Shown here in pieces: positions 36,932 to 45,143 of a stretch of 64,000 nucleotides of DNA; within the stretch, counting starts at the first letter, position 1; the number at the start of each line of letters is the position of its first letter. Both the position numbers and the translations under genes were made by a program. Origin of the DNA: a virus. The notes beneath the pieces are model-generated. The model had not been told where the DNA came from. It searched no databases and worked only from the letters and a program-made list of their open reading frames with translations. The DNA is taken from the IMG/VR virus record IMGVR_UViG_3300042345_000282, positions 1 through 64,000 of that record, one strand, 5' to 3'.

Positions 36932-37484
36932 TTATGTTAATTAGATTGACGACCTGGACGCCTAGTTGGTTGAGAAGTTTCTCACCAGGTAAAAATGTGA
37001 TGTTGAGTAAAGTTACCACGACCATATCTTTATATTCGATATCTAATCCTTCGTGTAACAACTTGCATATTGCTTCTGCCGTCCCGCCTGTAGCCAATAC
37101 ATCATCAATTATCATTACTGTACCTGCAGGCTTTTTGATTTTAGCGATCTCTAATGTGTCTGTGCCGTATTCAAGTTGATATTCGCGGCTGATTAGTTCC
37201 CCGGGCATCTTACCTTTTTTACGCACTACATGTAATGGAATTTGATATTTGAATGCTACAGGTGCAGCCCATAGAAAGCCTCTAGCGTCAGCGGCAAATA
37301 TTGTTCTAGCACTGATACTGTCAGCCACTCTACTATACCATACAACACTATTCCAAAATAGATCAGGGTCACGACATATATCTACAGTATTAAGATAATT
37401 CACGCCTTCTTTAGGCCAATCTTTGTATACCTTCAAATTACTTTCAACGTAATTTGATAGAGTTGAGTCGCTAATCCACTTCAT
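36924..37484 (-). CDS. apt: Adenine phosphoribosyltransferase
   Basis: 186 residues. DARGFLWAAPVA, VRKKGKMPGE (adenine-binding loop) and the PRPP motif MIIDDVLATGGTA are as in bacterial Apt. Makes AMP from adenine and PRPP. Overlaps the nucleosidase, so the two form an adenine-salvage pair for phage DNA synthesis; removal of SAH-derived products is a possible second benefit. Confidence 0.9.
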   Translation of the reverse strand: MKWISDSTLSNYVESNLKVYKDWPKEGVNYLNTVDICRDPDLFWNSVVWYSRVADSISARTIFAADARGFLWAAPVAFKYQIPLHVVRKKGKMPGELISREYQLEYGTDTLEIAKIKKPAGTVMIIDDVLATGGTAEAICKLLHEGLDIEYKDMVVVTLLNITFLPGEKLLNQLGVQVVNLININE

Positions 37485-38074
37485 CGCTTAAGTATATCCC
37501 ACATCTTTTCTTTTTCGATGAGTTCTTTTTCTAGTTCTTTATAACGCTTGCTCAGTTCTTTGAGTTCTTCCCAACGATCTTCAAGTTCTGGATTAGGTTT
37601 TAGTATAGCAAGACGTTCTTCTAATTTCTCTAATGTATCAGCAATGCTTTTGCCGTTGATCTTAACATCACCTTCAAACTCAGCATCACCTTTGACTTGT
37701 AATGTGCCTTGACGAACGTTTGATAAGTTACCCCAATTAACACCATTAGTACCGGTAGTTAGTATCTGCCCGCTATTAAGAGTATTAGGTCCTATCGTAA
37801 TATTGGGTAAAGAAGTCCCGGCGGATGTCACATTATTATAAGTGTAATTATATTGTCCTGATGCTGATGCACCAATAGCACCAATAGAGAAACTATAGTC
37901 ATCAGACAATGATATAGTGTCTGTCCCTATAGCACTGATAGTAAGAGCAGGTTGCGCTCCATAGCCGGTAGTATTCATGTTGTCATCGGTAAAATTTAAA
38001 CTAAGTTGTGATTCTTCTTTTGATAAATCATCTAACCAACTATTCAGATCTTGTAAACTATTCTTAATAGTCAT
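37481..38074 (-). CDS. Virion structural-type protein with C-terminal coiled coil
   Basis: 197 residues from MTIKNSLQD. Central beta-rich Gly/Ser/Thr region (SAIGTDTISLSDDYSFSIG, NGQ-type repeats) and a C-terminal charged coiled coil (KSIADTLEKLEERLAILKPN ... YKELEKELIEKEKMWD) that recurs in T4-like aquatic phages. Probably a small trimeric fibre or neck protein. ATGA overlap with apt. Confidence 0.62.
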   Translation of the reverse strand: MTIKNSLQDLNSWLDDLSKEESQLSLNFTDDNMNTTGYGAQPALTISAIGTDTISLSDDYSFSIGAIGASASGQYNYTYNNVTSAGTSLPNITIGPNTLNSGQILTTGTNGVNWGNLSNVRQGTLQVKGDAEFEGDVKINGKSIADTLEKLEERLAILKPNPELEDRWEELKELSKRYKELEKELIEKEKMWDILKR

Positions 38075-38075
38075 T

Positions 38076-38258
38076 TTAAGCCTTTGAAAGATATAGTTCG
38101 CCGTTGGGGCCAATCTCTAATTTAATATCATCACCTTCTTTGAGTCCCATCTGTGCGAGTATCGGGGGAGGGATAGGAATAATTAGATCACCTGATTCAG
38201 GATCTTCCTGTGTGATGACTTCGTACCTTACATTATTCTGTGGTGAATTTTTAGCCAT
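38076..38258 (-). CDS. AbrB/MazE-type DNA-binding protein
   Basis: 60 residues: GDLIIPIPPPILAQMGLKEGDDIKLEI followed by GELYLSKA is the swapped-hairpin AbrB domain. Such proteins are transition regulators or antitoxins; no toxin partner is adjacent. An early-type promoter ends directly at its ATG. Confidence 0.75.
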   Translation of the reverse strand: MAKNSPQNNVRYEVITQEDPESGDLIIPIPPPILAQMGLKEGDDIKLEIGPNGELYLSKA

Positions 38259-38263
38259 GATTT

Positions 38264-38292
38264 ATTTTACAATATAATATTTTAGTTGTCAA
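38264..38292 (-). promoter_or_regulatory. Early promoter (TTGACA-17-TAAAAT), leaderless
   Basis: The predicted mRNA start falls at the ATG of the AbrB-like gene (38258). Confidence 0.6.
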
Positions 38293-38301
38293 CTACAAAG
38301 G

Positions 38302-38934
38302 TCAATCAGTAACCCAATGCGCTAAAAAAATATCTCTATCCCCTTCATACCCCATGGTGATTTTTTTGACCCCGTGACCATAATAACCGTTATGCGCTAT
38401 CAATGAATTCGATAGTGTGTCATATGTTTCTATAGGTTCTTTATCAGTTAGACCTATATCCATGATCCCGCCGTAACTTACATCCCATTCAGGATGCATA
38501 TAGAATATGCTAATCCAAAATTTGCTTGGTGCTATATTCTTAGGACGTATATGTTTATGCCATTCTACAGAAGGTTTGTTATGTGTATATGCGCGAACCA
38601 TATATGGTCTAGGATTCACAAGTCCCTTTTCCTTAAATACACCTTGCGTCTTATACATGATATTGGAGTAGCCCTCACCTATATAAGGAATATAGTCTTC
38701 GATGTTGTATCTGTAATTAAAAAATGTGCCCGGCGATACTTCATAATCTGTATTGAGACCGGTACCGCTGTTAACAGGTTCTAATTTGTCTAATATAGTA
38801 GTAGTACCGTCAGAGTTCAAAACTACAGCAGGTTTTTTATCTTTGATCAACGACTTTTTATATGTCTGAAGTTGATCAAATTCAGACTGTTCTAACAGAT
38901 TGGTCTTTTGAAAGACAGTCACCTTACCAAGCAC
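38302..38934 (-). CDS. Putative oxygenase-like protein (210 aa, GTG start)
   Basis: GTG 38934 has GGAG 5 nt upstream; longer ORF extensions only repeat the neighbour gene in another frame. The C-terminal half (VEWHKHIRPKN, SKFWISIFYMHPEW, NSLIAHNGYYGHGVKKI) looks like a 2OG-oxygenase double-stranded beta helix with H-x-H in place of the usual H-x-D. Function uncertain. Confidence 0.45.
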   Translation of the reverse strand: MLGKVTVFQKTNLLEQSEFDQLQTYKKSLIKDKKPAVVLNSDGTTTILDKLEPVNSGTGLNTDYEVSPGTFFNYRYNIEDYIPYIGEGYSNIMYKTQGVFKEKGLVNPRPYMVRAYTHNKPSVEWHKHIRPKNIAPSKFWISIFYMHPEWDVSYGGIMDIGLTDKEPIETYDTLSNSLIAHNGYYGHGVKKITMGYEGDRDIFLAHWVTD

Positions 38935-39511
38935 GACAACTCCAATATCTTGCTTTCCAGCGCGGACCCGGATTGTCACAATTGTGTCGTGCGCGGAAGT
39001 TTTTACGGCGTCCTGGGTTGCTCTTTTTGATACGCATCTTCTTGTCACCAAAGTTAACTTTGACAACATTACCTTTAGGACCTTTAACATAGACTTTAGA
39101 TTTCTTGACATCACCTGCCATTGGCTTGCCAAGTGGAACTTTGCGTCCCTGATATTCGGCTTCGTCAATCTCGTCTTTCTTTTCTTCTTTTTCTTTCTTG
39201 CGCTGATAAGCAGGCTTATCATAATCTGTCTTATCTACAGGCTTGGTCTTACCGCTTTTGATACGGTTGATAGTAGGCTCATCATACTTTTTCCAATCAG
39301 TCTCTTCTAAGACCAATCCATGCTCTGCTAATAGTTCAAGGGTCTTATCATCACCCTCAATCAATATTCCATCTTCATTAATATCAACTACACCGGATTC
39401 TATCACTAGGTCTTCACCTAATTCAATGTCAAAACTATCATGTAATTCTATTGAGCCCTCTTCTTCGCTCATCTCGTTGATCAAATCAAGTATATCGCGC
39501 ATGTTGTTCAT
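38924..39511 (-). CDS. Conserved T4-like aquatic phage protein (YWSCRAW C-terminus)
   Basis: 195 residues. Acidic N-terminus with three MSEEEG-like stretches, then GRKVPLGKPMAGDVKKSKVY, KGNVVKVNFGDKKM and the C-terminal FRARHNCDNPGPRWKARYWS. This C-terminal block is a hallmark of a conserved protein in T4-like marine phages, probably virion associated. Function unknown. Late element 23 nt upstream (39534-39540). Confidence 0.7.
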   Translation of the reverse strand: MNNMRDILDLINEMSEEEGSIELHDSFDIELGEDLVIESGVVDINEDGILIEGDDKTLELLAEHGLVLEETDWKKYDEPTINRIKSGKTKPVDKTDYDKPAYQRKKEKEEKKDEIDEAEYQGRKVPLGKPMAGDVKKSKVYVKGPKGNVVKVNFGDKKMRIKKSNPGRRKNFRARHNCDNPGPRWKARYWSCRAW

Positions 39512-39533
39512 GGTATAATCCCTATCTATACAT

Positions 39534-39540
39534 CTATTTA
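39534..39540 (-). promoter_or_regulatory. Late promoter (TAAATAG) before 39511 gene
   Basis: Element overlaps the stop codon of the HAD gene, 22 nt before the next start. Confidence 0.5.
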
Positions 39541-40112
39541 TTCAGGTAGGGGGCGTAAATTTTTTCAAGTTTTGATATGGTGTGCGCACCTGTATCCGGA
39601 TCCTCATACTGATCTTCATGCTTGACTGCGATACCGCCCGCTCCCCTCCAAGCATTTAAGTACTTACCATAGTCATCGACAAGCACGTTTGGGACACCGC
39701 CCACAGTAGCATATTTCGCTTTATTCTGTGTGAATATAGCATGTCCGCTACTTCCGCCGTGAAACTCGTCCAACCAATCACGCTTTGCTTTTACGCTGGC
39801 TTGACTATAGGGACCGCGCAAAGGTGCGCTGAGTACTGTATAGGGTATCTTATTCTGCACTAACCATTGTATCACTTGCATACCCCCGCTTAATGGGTCT
39901 AAATTACGGAAAAACTCATAGACTTCTTGCGGGGTGCTATGTGCTAGTTCGTTGATTTCTTTTTCTTTATCTGCTATGGCTTTCCAATGCTCTACACCGC
40001 TACGTTTAGACCATGCACCGAAAAAGTCTGCCTGCACACCGTCCATATCTAGGTAAAGGTGTGGCATTTTATCTTTCATTTCTTCTTCTTTCAAAATTTC
40101 ACTTATACGCAT
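39534..40112 (-). CDS. HAD-family 5'(3')-deoxyribonucleotidase-like protein
   Basis: 192 residues. LYLDMDGVQADFF carries the DxDxT/V nucleophile motif, TVLSAPLRG motif II, and LVDDYGKYLNAWRGAGG motif IV, as in the NT5C-like HAD phosphatases of phages. Would dephosphorylate nucleotides. The N-terminus MRISEILKEEE resembles a T4-type capsid-targeting leader (L-x-E). Starts 4 nt after a late element. Confidence 0.78.
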   Translation of the reverse strand: MRISEILKEEEMKDKMPHLYLDMDGVQADFFGAWSKRSGVEHWKAIADKEKEINELAHSTPQEVYEFFRNLDPLSGGMQVIQWLVQNKIPYTVLSAPLRGPYSQASVKAKRDWLDEFHGGSSGHAIFTQNKAKYATVGGVPNVLVDDYGKYLNAWRGAGGIAVKHEDQYEDPDTGAHTISKLEKIYAPYLNK

Positions 40113-40116
40113 ATGT

Positions 40117-40123
40117 CTATTTA
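40117..40123 (-). promoter_or_regulatory. Late promoter, leaderless type (TATAAATAG ACAT ATG)
   Basis: Full TATAAATA with 4 nt between TAAATAG and the ATG at 40112. Confidence 0.6.
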
Positions 40124-40392
40124 TAGACGTTTTTAAACTTTTCGGGCCGTTTCGGATCAGGTAAATAGTCTTTGTAAGGTATAGGACTATTGTCTTTACG
40201 TATGTGATCCCAACTCTTCATATCATCTCCGTATTTGATCATGAGATAACTCTGCGCTTCTTCCGGAACAGTATGGCTGATCAATAATAGATAATATTTC
40301 CATCGAATACGTTGTCTAAAATACTTTTTGATAGTATTGTCATTCAATATATCTTCAAATTTGTTATCTTCTCTGTAAAATAGATAATTCAT
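40117..40392 (-). CDS. Hypothetical protein (91 aa)
   Basis: ATG 40392 overlaps the upstream stop (ATGA). Basic/aromatic (KKYFRQRIRWKYYLLL). No recognised domain. Confidence 0.6.
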   Translation of the reverse strand: MNYLFYREDNKFEDILNDNTIKKYFRQRIRWKYYLLLISHTVPEEAQSYLMIKYGDDMKSWDHIRKDNSPIPYKDYLPDPKRPEKFKNVYK

Positions 40393-40592
40393 TTTTTCCA
40401 CATTATAAATTTGACGAAATCTTTCTCGTCATCGAATTGAAATTCATATCTACCAGGACTAGTGCCCGGTATGTTGATCATATCATAATGCCAATCGCGC
40501 TCACAGTTATATTGACACCATTGAACTATCTCTTTAAGAGATCCGAATTCTACATCGACTTCTGTTTTATACGGGATTATGTTGGTGGACAT
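40389..40592 (-). CDS. Hypothetical protein (67 aa)
   Basis: Starts 25 nt inside the dCMP deaminase gene and overlaps the next gene by ATGA. Trp/Asp-rich small protein; no family recognised. Confidence 0.6.
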   Translation of the reverse strand: MSTNIIPYKTEVDVEFGSLKEIVQWCQYNCERDWHYDMINIPGTSPGRYEFQFDDEKDFVKFIMWKK

Positions 40593-41034
40593 GTACGCCG
40601 CTCAGTTCAAGGAACTTTAAACCTGCATCACTACGATACTGATCTCTGTAGTATACAGTATTGATGCCTGATTGATAAATCAATTTGGCACATTCGATAC
40701 ATGGTGCATGTGTGCAAAACAATGTAGCATCTTTACTGCTTTCTGTGCTTTGTGCCACCTTAGCAATCGCATTCGTCTCGGCGTGTAGTACTTCTGCCTT
40801 AGTTTTGAGTTGACCAGTTTTTTCTAATCTATTACCTTTTTCAAGATCGCTGACAAGAACTTCTTCTTCGTACTCACAAACATTTTCCCAACCGCTTGGC
40901 ATACCGTTATAGCCAGTAGCAAGTATCTGATTGTCTTTGACGATAACCGCACCAACATTTAATCGTTTAGCATAACTGAGGCCACTTGTGACCTCAGCAA
41001 TCTTCATGTAATAATCAATAAACTTTGGTTTCAT
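40567..41034 (-). CDS. dCMP deaminase
   Basis: 155 residues. VLHAETNAI (His and Glu of the zinc site) and APCIECAK (two Cys ligands) with the N-terminal [17 protein letters not shown] are diagnostic. Converts dCMP to dUMP, feeding dTMP synthesis, as in T4 cd. ATGA overlap with the ferredoxin gene. Confidence 0.93.
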   Translation of the reverse strand: MKPKFIDYYMKIAEVTSGLSYAKRLNVGAVIVKDNQILATGYNGMPSGWENVCEYEEEVLVSDLEKGNRLEKTGQLKTKAEVLHAETNAIAKVAQSTESSKDATLFCTHAPCIECAKLIYQSGINTVYYRDQYRSDAGLKFLELSGVHVHQHNPV

Positions 41035-41360
41035 TTCTCTAATAGATCACGCTTGTTGGGCTTGTCTTTCCATTCTGCGTGATCAGGCAATGCTTCTTTC
41101 TTTTTAGTGATAACTGGCCAACCACTTTGTGAAAGTTCAGTGTTGAGTTGAACCCAAAAGGGTATGTCAGGATAGTTCTTGTCTGTATCAACTTTGATCG
41201 CATCGACCGGGCATTCTGGAATGCATACACCGCAATCGATACATTCATCGGGGTTGATAGCAAGAAAATTAGGTCCCTCATAAAAGCAGTCGACCGGGCA
41301 TACGGCTACGCAATCAGTATGCTTACACTTGATACAATTTTCAACTACTACGTGTGTCAT
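41031..41360 (-). CDS. fdxA: Ferredoxin FdxA (7Fe type)
   Basis: 109 residues; ATG 41360 has AGGAG 6 nt upstream (preferred to TTG 41363). [20 protein letters not shown] binds the 3Fe-4S and part of the 4Fe-4S cluster and [12 protein letters not shown] completes the set, matching Azotobacter FdI-type FdxA along its whole length, including the C-terminal LNTELSQ...WKD. Low-potential electron carrier; likely partner of the phage Fpr (3270-4007), with heme oxygenase or radical SAM proteins as acceptors. Confidence 0.93.
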   Translation of the reverse strand: MTHVVVENCIKCKHTDCVAVCPVDCFYEGPNFLAINPDECIDCGVCIPECPVDAIKVDTDKNYPDIPFWVQLNTELSQSGWPVITKKKEALPDHAEWKDKPNKRDLLEK

Positions 41361-41369
41361 CAATAACTC

Positions 41370-41906
41370 CTAATCCCATAAATTTCTGTAATATTTACCA
41401 AATAAATCCAAACCTTCTTGTATGCGTTCTTCATGTTTACGCATACCTTCGTAATCTGTCCAATGTTCTTTTGGATTTTTGTCTACCATTTGAAACGTTT
41501 TTTCTATCTTGCCGGTAACGGGATTGGGGAACTCTTTATCAGTCCTAACCCAATCAAATTCACTTCTACCGTGACGATACTTTTCTTCATACTCATCAAG
41601 TAGGATTTGCTCAAAACTCCATATCATTTTATCTAATACTTCGTTCCAACGTTCAACACCTTTGTCGAAACACTCGTTATGTGTTTCTTTATAAAAGTCA
41701 AAACTTTCTTGTGCCTCATAATCGGCACCGCCTACTTCTGCAAATTCATGTGGGATACCATGTTTACATTCTTTTAATTGAATCAACATGGGCAGTATGA
41801 CATACGACAACGTATGATCCATGCTGAAAGAATCATGGCGCTCTATCTCTACCGATATGCGCCTATCAATCGCTCTTTTGAAATACTTCCCGATGTTTAC
41901 TTTCAT
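41370..41906 (-). CDS. Conserved phage protein (178 aa)
   Basis: MDHTLSYVILPMLIQLKECKHGIPHEFAEV, then DEYEEKYRHGRSEFDW and MRKHEERIQEGLDLFGKYYRNLW form a pattern seen in many tailed phages. Helical, cytoplasmic. Function unknown; overlaps the upstream gene by ATGA. Confidence 0.75.
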   Translation of the reverse strand: MKVNIGKYFKRAIDRRISVEIERHDSFSMDHTLSYVILPMLIQLKECKHGIPHEFAEVGGADYEAQESFDFYKETHNECFDKGVERWNEVLDKMIWSFEQILLDEYEEKYRHGRSEFDWVRTDKEFPNPVTGKIEKTFQMVDKNPKEHWTDYEGMRKHEERIQEGLDLFGKYYRNLWD

Positions 41907-42292
41907 TGCAATTCTTTTAAATCATCACGTATCTTGCCCTCAACAAACCAAAATTGTTTAGATTCATGGTTGACTAGGGCAAACTTGACCTTTTCAAACT
42001 TATAGATATGTTCAGCGAGTTCTTCTATAGTCTTTGCTTGGCCCATGAATCTTCCTGTATCCTTGTTATATAATAGTATACTATTATCTGCGACCTCAGT
42101 AAAGAAATTAGGTACTTTGATAACTCTAGTCTCTAGTCCGTTTGCTTGATCAAACATCTCTACTATCTCTTCTAGCGTCATACCGTTTTCTTCAGCGATC
42201 TTTTTGATGGCTCGGCGAAGTTTGTAGGTCATGAAAAATTGACCGCATACCCAGCCGGACGCAAAGATAGATAGCACAAATAATAGTTCCAT
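41903..42292 (-). CDS. Membrane-anchored phage protein (129 aa)
   Basis: The ATG at 42292, 4 nt after a late element, gives MELLFVLSIFASGWVCGQFF, an N-terminal transmembrane segment, followed by a helical cytoplasmic domain (LRRAIKKIAEENGMTLEEIV) and a beta-rich end. Function unknown. Confidence 0.65.
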   Translation of the reverse strand: MELLFVLSIFASGWVCGQFFMTYKLRRAIKKIAEENGMTLEEIVEMFDQANGLETRVIKVPNFFTEVADNSILLYNKDTGRFMGQAKTIEELAEHIYKFEKVKFALVNHESKQFWFVEGKIRDDLKELQ

Positions 42293-42296
42293 GCTC

Positions 42297-42303
42297 ATAT
42301 TTA
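42297..42303 (-). promoter_or_regulatory. Late promoter, leaderless type (TAAATAT GAGC ATG)
   Basis: 4 nt before the ATG at 42292; an earlier in-frame ATG (42298) overlaps the element itself. Confidence 0.55.
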
Positions 42304-42789
42304 TTTTACTAATTGATCCCAATTATCCAAGCACTCGTCGTGCTTGATCCATTCAGTATTACCCTTAGGGGTATCCTTAGTTTTGATTACAAATCCCCAA
42401 TCACGTACTTGAGGTCCCATGAAGAATAGTGTAGTAGCAGATCCTACATCTGGGTCCATTTCAAGCCAATGCAATGCTTTGCTACCGCGTATGATGATGC
42501 TACCCGGTCCACGCCAGCGAATCTTCTCGCCTCGTATATATTTTCCTATATACAACGGGGTATGCTCATAGTAACCACCCTTAAGTATGATAGTCATATA
42601 AGGCCAGGGGTGGTCATGAAAAACAGGATCGTCACTACGAACAATCTTATGTAGTGTAAGATTGAACGGAAACCAGCAACGGTCCCTCAGAAATAAATAA
42701 TACCGGTGCATATAATCTGCACCGGTCCGTCGATCATGTATTAAACGATATCGACCAAGTTTGTTGAATAGTTTATGAAAAATATTCAT
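42301..42789 (-). CDS. Cupin-like phage protein
   Basis: 162 residues. DPVFHDHPWPYMTIILKGGYYEHTP and SKALHWLEM fit the two cupin motifs with H-x-H...E and a later His, so a metal-binding small barrel is likely. Substrate unknown; a common orphan in tailed phages. Confidence 0.6.
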   Translation of the reverse strand: MNIFHKLFNKLGRYRLIHDRRTGADYMHRYYLFLRDRCWFPFNLTLHKIVRSDDPVFHDHPWPYMTIILKGGYYEHTPLYIGKYIRGEKIRWRGPGSIIIRGSKALHWLEMDPDVGSATTLFFMGPQVRDWGFVIKTKDTPKGNTEWIKHDECLDNWDQLVK

Positions 42790-42793
42790 TTAT

Positions 42794-42801
42794 GATTTAT
42801 A
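42794..42801 (-). promoter_or_regulatory. Late-promoter variant (TATAAATC ATAA ATG)
   Basis: Seven of eight matches to TATAAATA; 4 nt before the ATG at 42789, so the leaderless arrangement recurs here. Confidence 0.4.
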
Positions 42802-42804
42802 GTA

Positions 42805-42826
42805 TGCGGGACTTAAGGCGCCCGCA
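42805..42826 (-). promoter_or_regulatory. TGCGGG...CCCGCA hairpin (copy 1)
   Basis: TGCGGGACTTAAGGCG then CCCGCA: outer 6-bp stem. Lies between the HTH gene stop and the cupin start. Shares TGCGGGACTT and the closing CCCGCA with the element at 48997-49037. Confidence 0.5.
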
Positions 42827-42843
42827 GACCTTCTAATCAATGA

Positions 42844-43110
42844 TTAGACTAGACCAGCAGCCAACGCCTTGTAGCCGGCAGCAACAACAGCACGGCTCGG
42901 AGTTCCGAGACGATACTTAGTTGAAGTGCGACCCTTAGAGTCAGTGCTTGGGTTAGCGTAAACAGCGAAGCCCAAGAAGCGCAAGTCACTAACAGTGGCA
43001 GTCGGGTTAGCGATGCCAAAACGTGCCTTGATCTGGGCAGCAGTCAACTGCTCACCAGTACGAAGAGCCTCAAGAAGACGACCCTGCTTAGTTACATTTA
43101 CATTACTCAT
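42844..43110 (-). CDS. Winged-helix DNA-binding phage protein
   Basis: 88 residues. GRLLEALRTGEQLTAAQIKARFGI then ATVSDLRFLGFAVYAN and GRTSTKYRLG read as a winged helix with recognition helix and wing. Conserved in several phages; probably a transcription regulator or middle-gene factor. Own early promoter. Confidence 0.72.
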   Translation of the reverse strand: MSNVNVTKQGRLLEALRTGEQLTAAQIKARFGIANPTATVSDLRFLGFAVYANPSTDSKGRTSTKYRLGTPSRAVVAAGYKALAAGLV

Positions 43111-43157
43111 TTCAATTTCCTCTTAGTAAAAGCATTGTCTTTCAACAATGTAGAGAT

Positions 43158-43186
43158 ATTATATGATATAGCACTTCAAGTATCAA
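43158..43186 (-). promoter_or_regulatory. Early promoter (TTGATA-17-TATAAT)
   Basis: Minus-strand promoter about 40 nt before the winged-helix gene start. Confidence 0.75.
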
Positions 43187-43199
43187 GTACTTTGGTTGC

Positions 43200-43490
43200 C
43201 TAGATATACTGATCTATCAATGTGCCTACCCAATATGCATATTTGTAGTCACGATATGCTTGCACTTGACCCAAACGATTGTAGAGATTTAGATCCTTCA
43301 TCTCATCTTGCATTTTTCTACGCTCAACGAGGCGCTGTTCTTCTTGATGTTTCTCAAGTTTCAATGCCTCACGCTCTACTTCTGCACGTTGATCTTCTAA
43401 ACGACGGATGCGTAACTCATCCTGTTGTCGATTATAACGCTCAGTGTATTTTAATAGAGGTGAGGGTACGAATGGAATTGGAGTAGTCAT
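43200..43490 (-). CDS. Coiled-coil hypothetical protein (96 aa)
   Basis: Central Glu/Arg/Gln-rich helix (RRLEDQRAEVEREALKLEKH) predicted as a coiled coil. ATGA overlap with the phosphoesterase gene. No family recognised. Confidence 0.6.
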   Translation of the reverse strand: MTTPIPFVPSPLLKYTERYNRQQDELRIRRLEDQRAEVEREALKLEKHQEEQRLVERRKMQDEMKDLNLYNRLGQVQAYRDYKYAYWVGTLIDQYI

Positions 43491-44326
43491 AGTTCTATGA
43501 TACTATTTACATCCCAACCACTGTCGGGTTCATAACCCTCGTATCCACGTGGATTACAGGCCACTTTGGTAGATCCTATCATATATTCAAAAGCATGATG
43601 TGTATGCCCTTGAGTCCATAATTTGATCTGTGGATGATCAAGAATGAATTCGCTGAGGTCGCTACAGTATCCACCATTCAAGTGAAAATCATTTTTATAT
43701 TGTTCGTGGATGCTAAGGTGACTTGGTCCCATATGGCCAACTACCACTACCTTATTATAGTTTGGTAATGTTTCACGTAACCAATTCTTATGTTCTTGAT
43801 GGCGCTCCATAGTATGCATGGCTCTAAGCCTACTAAATCCCAACTTATCATTGCGAATCAGTCTATGATCGTTCATCATAGACTCAACGCTATGCATAGT
43901 CAATGGGTCACCCTTGTTCAAGTCAGTCCAAAGAGTGCAACCAAGAAAGGCTATATCATCGATGACTTTGACATCTTTCTCAAGGAAATAGATGTTTGGC
44001 CAATAACTACATTCCTCACGTAAGTAATCAAGTGTAGCATACCACTTACCATGATAAAACTCATGGTTGCCTGCTACATAAATCACATGCGGAAAGTTCT
44101 TGCTACAGCGATCAAGAAAATTACGGAATCGATCTGCCTTTTGAGGTCGCATCTGACCTCCCTTCCAAAGGTACTCCTGGGTTTGCAGCCAATCACCGCG
44201 AGGATGGTCGTGAAGGTCTTGTGCGATCATAATATCGCCGCTCAATATTAGTACATCACAACCATTATTTGGAATGTCTACATCACTAAACTCAAGATGT
44301 AGATCACTCACTAATTTAATCTTCAT
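43487..44326 (-). CDS. Metallophosphoesterase (intact)
   Basis: 279 residues; ATG 44326 has GAGG 6 nt upstream. All calcineurin-type ligand motifs are present: Asp8/His10 (SDLHLEF), Asp31 (LSGDI), GNHEFY, VVVGHMGPS and QGHTHH, then CNPRGYEG. Substrate unknown; the family includes phosphomonoesterases, phosphodiesterases and nucleases. Two paralogues with these residues lost are at 10742-11536 and 56400-57089. Confidence 0.85.
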   Translation of the reverse strand: MKIKLVSDLHLEFSDVDIPNNGCDVLILSGDIMIAQDLHDHPRGDWLQTQEYLWKGGQMRPQKADRFRNFLDRCSKNFPHVIYVAGNHEFYHGKWYATLDYLREECSYWPNIYFLEKDVKVIDDIAFLGCTLWTDLNKGDPLTMHSVESMMNDHRLIRNDKLGFSRLRAMHTMERHQEHKNWLRETLPNYNKVVVVGHMGPSHLSIHEQYKNDFHLNGGYCSDLSEFILDHPQIKLWTQGHTHHAFEYMIGSTKVACNPRGYEGYEPDSGWDVNSIIEL

Positions 44327-44924
44327 CTTCATCCTCTTCAAATTCCGGCACATTCCAATCGTAACCCTGCTCTTTAGCATGTGTTTCGCACAATGTACGG
44401 TGCCAACCTTGGGGCAGATATTTGCCCGGGTTACCACAGTCTTCACAAGTAACAGCACTCATGCTATCAGCCAACGATTCTACACCTTGACAGTATTCAT
44501 CACCGCCATAGTAATAGAAACGCAACGTACCAAACTTTTCTTTGACTTGACTTGCTACAACTTGTGGGCACGCCTTAGGTACATCACGAAATTTAAGACC
44601 ACGCTCAACATCTTCGTTAGTATACTTGATAGCGTATTCACGGGCTTGTAACCCCCTACCGTATGTGTGATACTTGATGAGAGGTTCAAGATCACCATTA
44701 ATGGCCCTTTTGACAGCACGGTTATATCTAAGTGCGCGGGCGCGGCTTTTGCGTGATTGGTCGATGTGCCATTGCATACTACGGCACATTTGATTGATGA
44801 TGTTGAACCAACCATCACCGATATCAAATCCCCAGCACATGGCGGTAGTCCGCATATCGCCATGGCGATCACGGAAAATTTTTGGATATTGCTTGCACAG
44901 CAGTTCGTCAAGTTCTTTTTTCAT
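44316..44924 (-). CDS. Conserved phage protein with zinc-finger-like C-terminus
   Basis: 202 residues. KEKFGTLRFYYYGGDEYCQG, then CEDCGNPGKYLPQGWHRTLC with a following H make a C-x-x-C...C-x-x-H site. An acidic EEDEDED tail overlaps the next gene. Widespread in T4-like phages, function unknown. Confidence 0.72.
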   Translation of the reverse strand: MKKELDELLCKQYPKIFRDRHGDMRTTAMCWGFDIGDGWFNIINQMCRSMQWHIDQSRKSRARALRYNRAVKRAINGDLEPLIKYHTYGRGLQAREYAIKYTNEDVERGLKFRDVPKACPQVVASQVKEKFGTLRFYYYGGDEYCQGVESLADSMSAVTCEDCGNPGKYLPQGWHRTLCETHAKEQGYDWNVPEFEEDEDED

Positions 44925-44943
44925 GTTGCGTCCCCTTGTTAGC

Positions 44944-44966
44944 GCACTATTATTATACTATAGTGC
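44944..44966 (-). promoter_or_regulatory. Inverted repeat over the -10 of an early promoter
   Basis: GCACTAT / ATAGTGC with a 9-nt centre that contains the -10 TATAAT (44952-44957, minus). Operator-like. Confidence 0.5.
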
Positions 44967-44980
44967 TAGCAGGAAAACAA
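44952..44980 (-). promoter_or_regulatory. Early promoter (TTGTTT-17-TATAAT)
   Basis: Weaker -35 but consensus -10; serves the gene starting at 44924. Confidence 0.6.
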
Positions 44981-44990
44981 CATGTTTGGG

Positions 44991-45143
44991 TCATTCTTCT
45001 GAATGCTTTTTACTTAATGATTTATTCTTTAATAATCTAAATTTTGGATGAATCAAAAACAATAGCAAAAATAGACTACCGAACATTATGATGAGCGGTA
45101 GCAATACTAGTTTGATCAAAAAATTCTTTAGATAGTTAACCAC
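44991..45143 (-). CDS. Membrane microprotein (50 aa, GTG start)
   Basis: GTG 45143 lies 16 nt inside the upstream gene. One long hydrophobic helix (LVLLPLIIMFGSLFLLLFLI) and a basic Lys/Ser-rich tail. Plausible, but non-ATG start and no clear ribosome site. Confidence 0.45.
   Translation of the reverse strand: MVNYLKNFLIKLVLLPLIIMFGSLFLLLFLIHPKFRLLKNKSLSKKHSEE

Noticed and set aside
38076-38258. Toxin-antitoxin system with the AbrB/MazE-like gene
   Set aside because: Neighbouring genes are an oxygenase-like and a fibre-like protein; no toxin-like partner is adjacent.
38935-39222. N-terminal extension of the 38302 gene
   Set aside because: This stretch is the frame-shifted reading of the conserved 38924-39511 gene and is unnaturally Lys/Arg-rich.
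41039-41281. 80-aa minus-strand ORF
   Set aside because: Alternate frame inside the clearly homologous ferredoxin gene.
44555-44911. 118-aa minus-strand ORF
   Set aside because: Alternate frame within the conserved zinc-finger-like phage gene 44316-44924.
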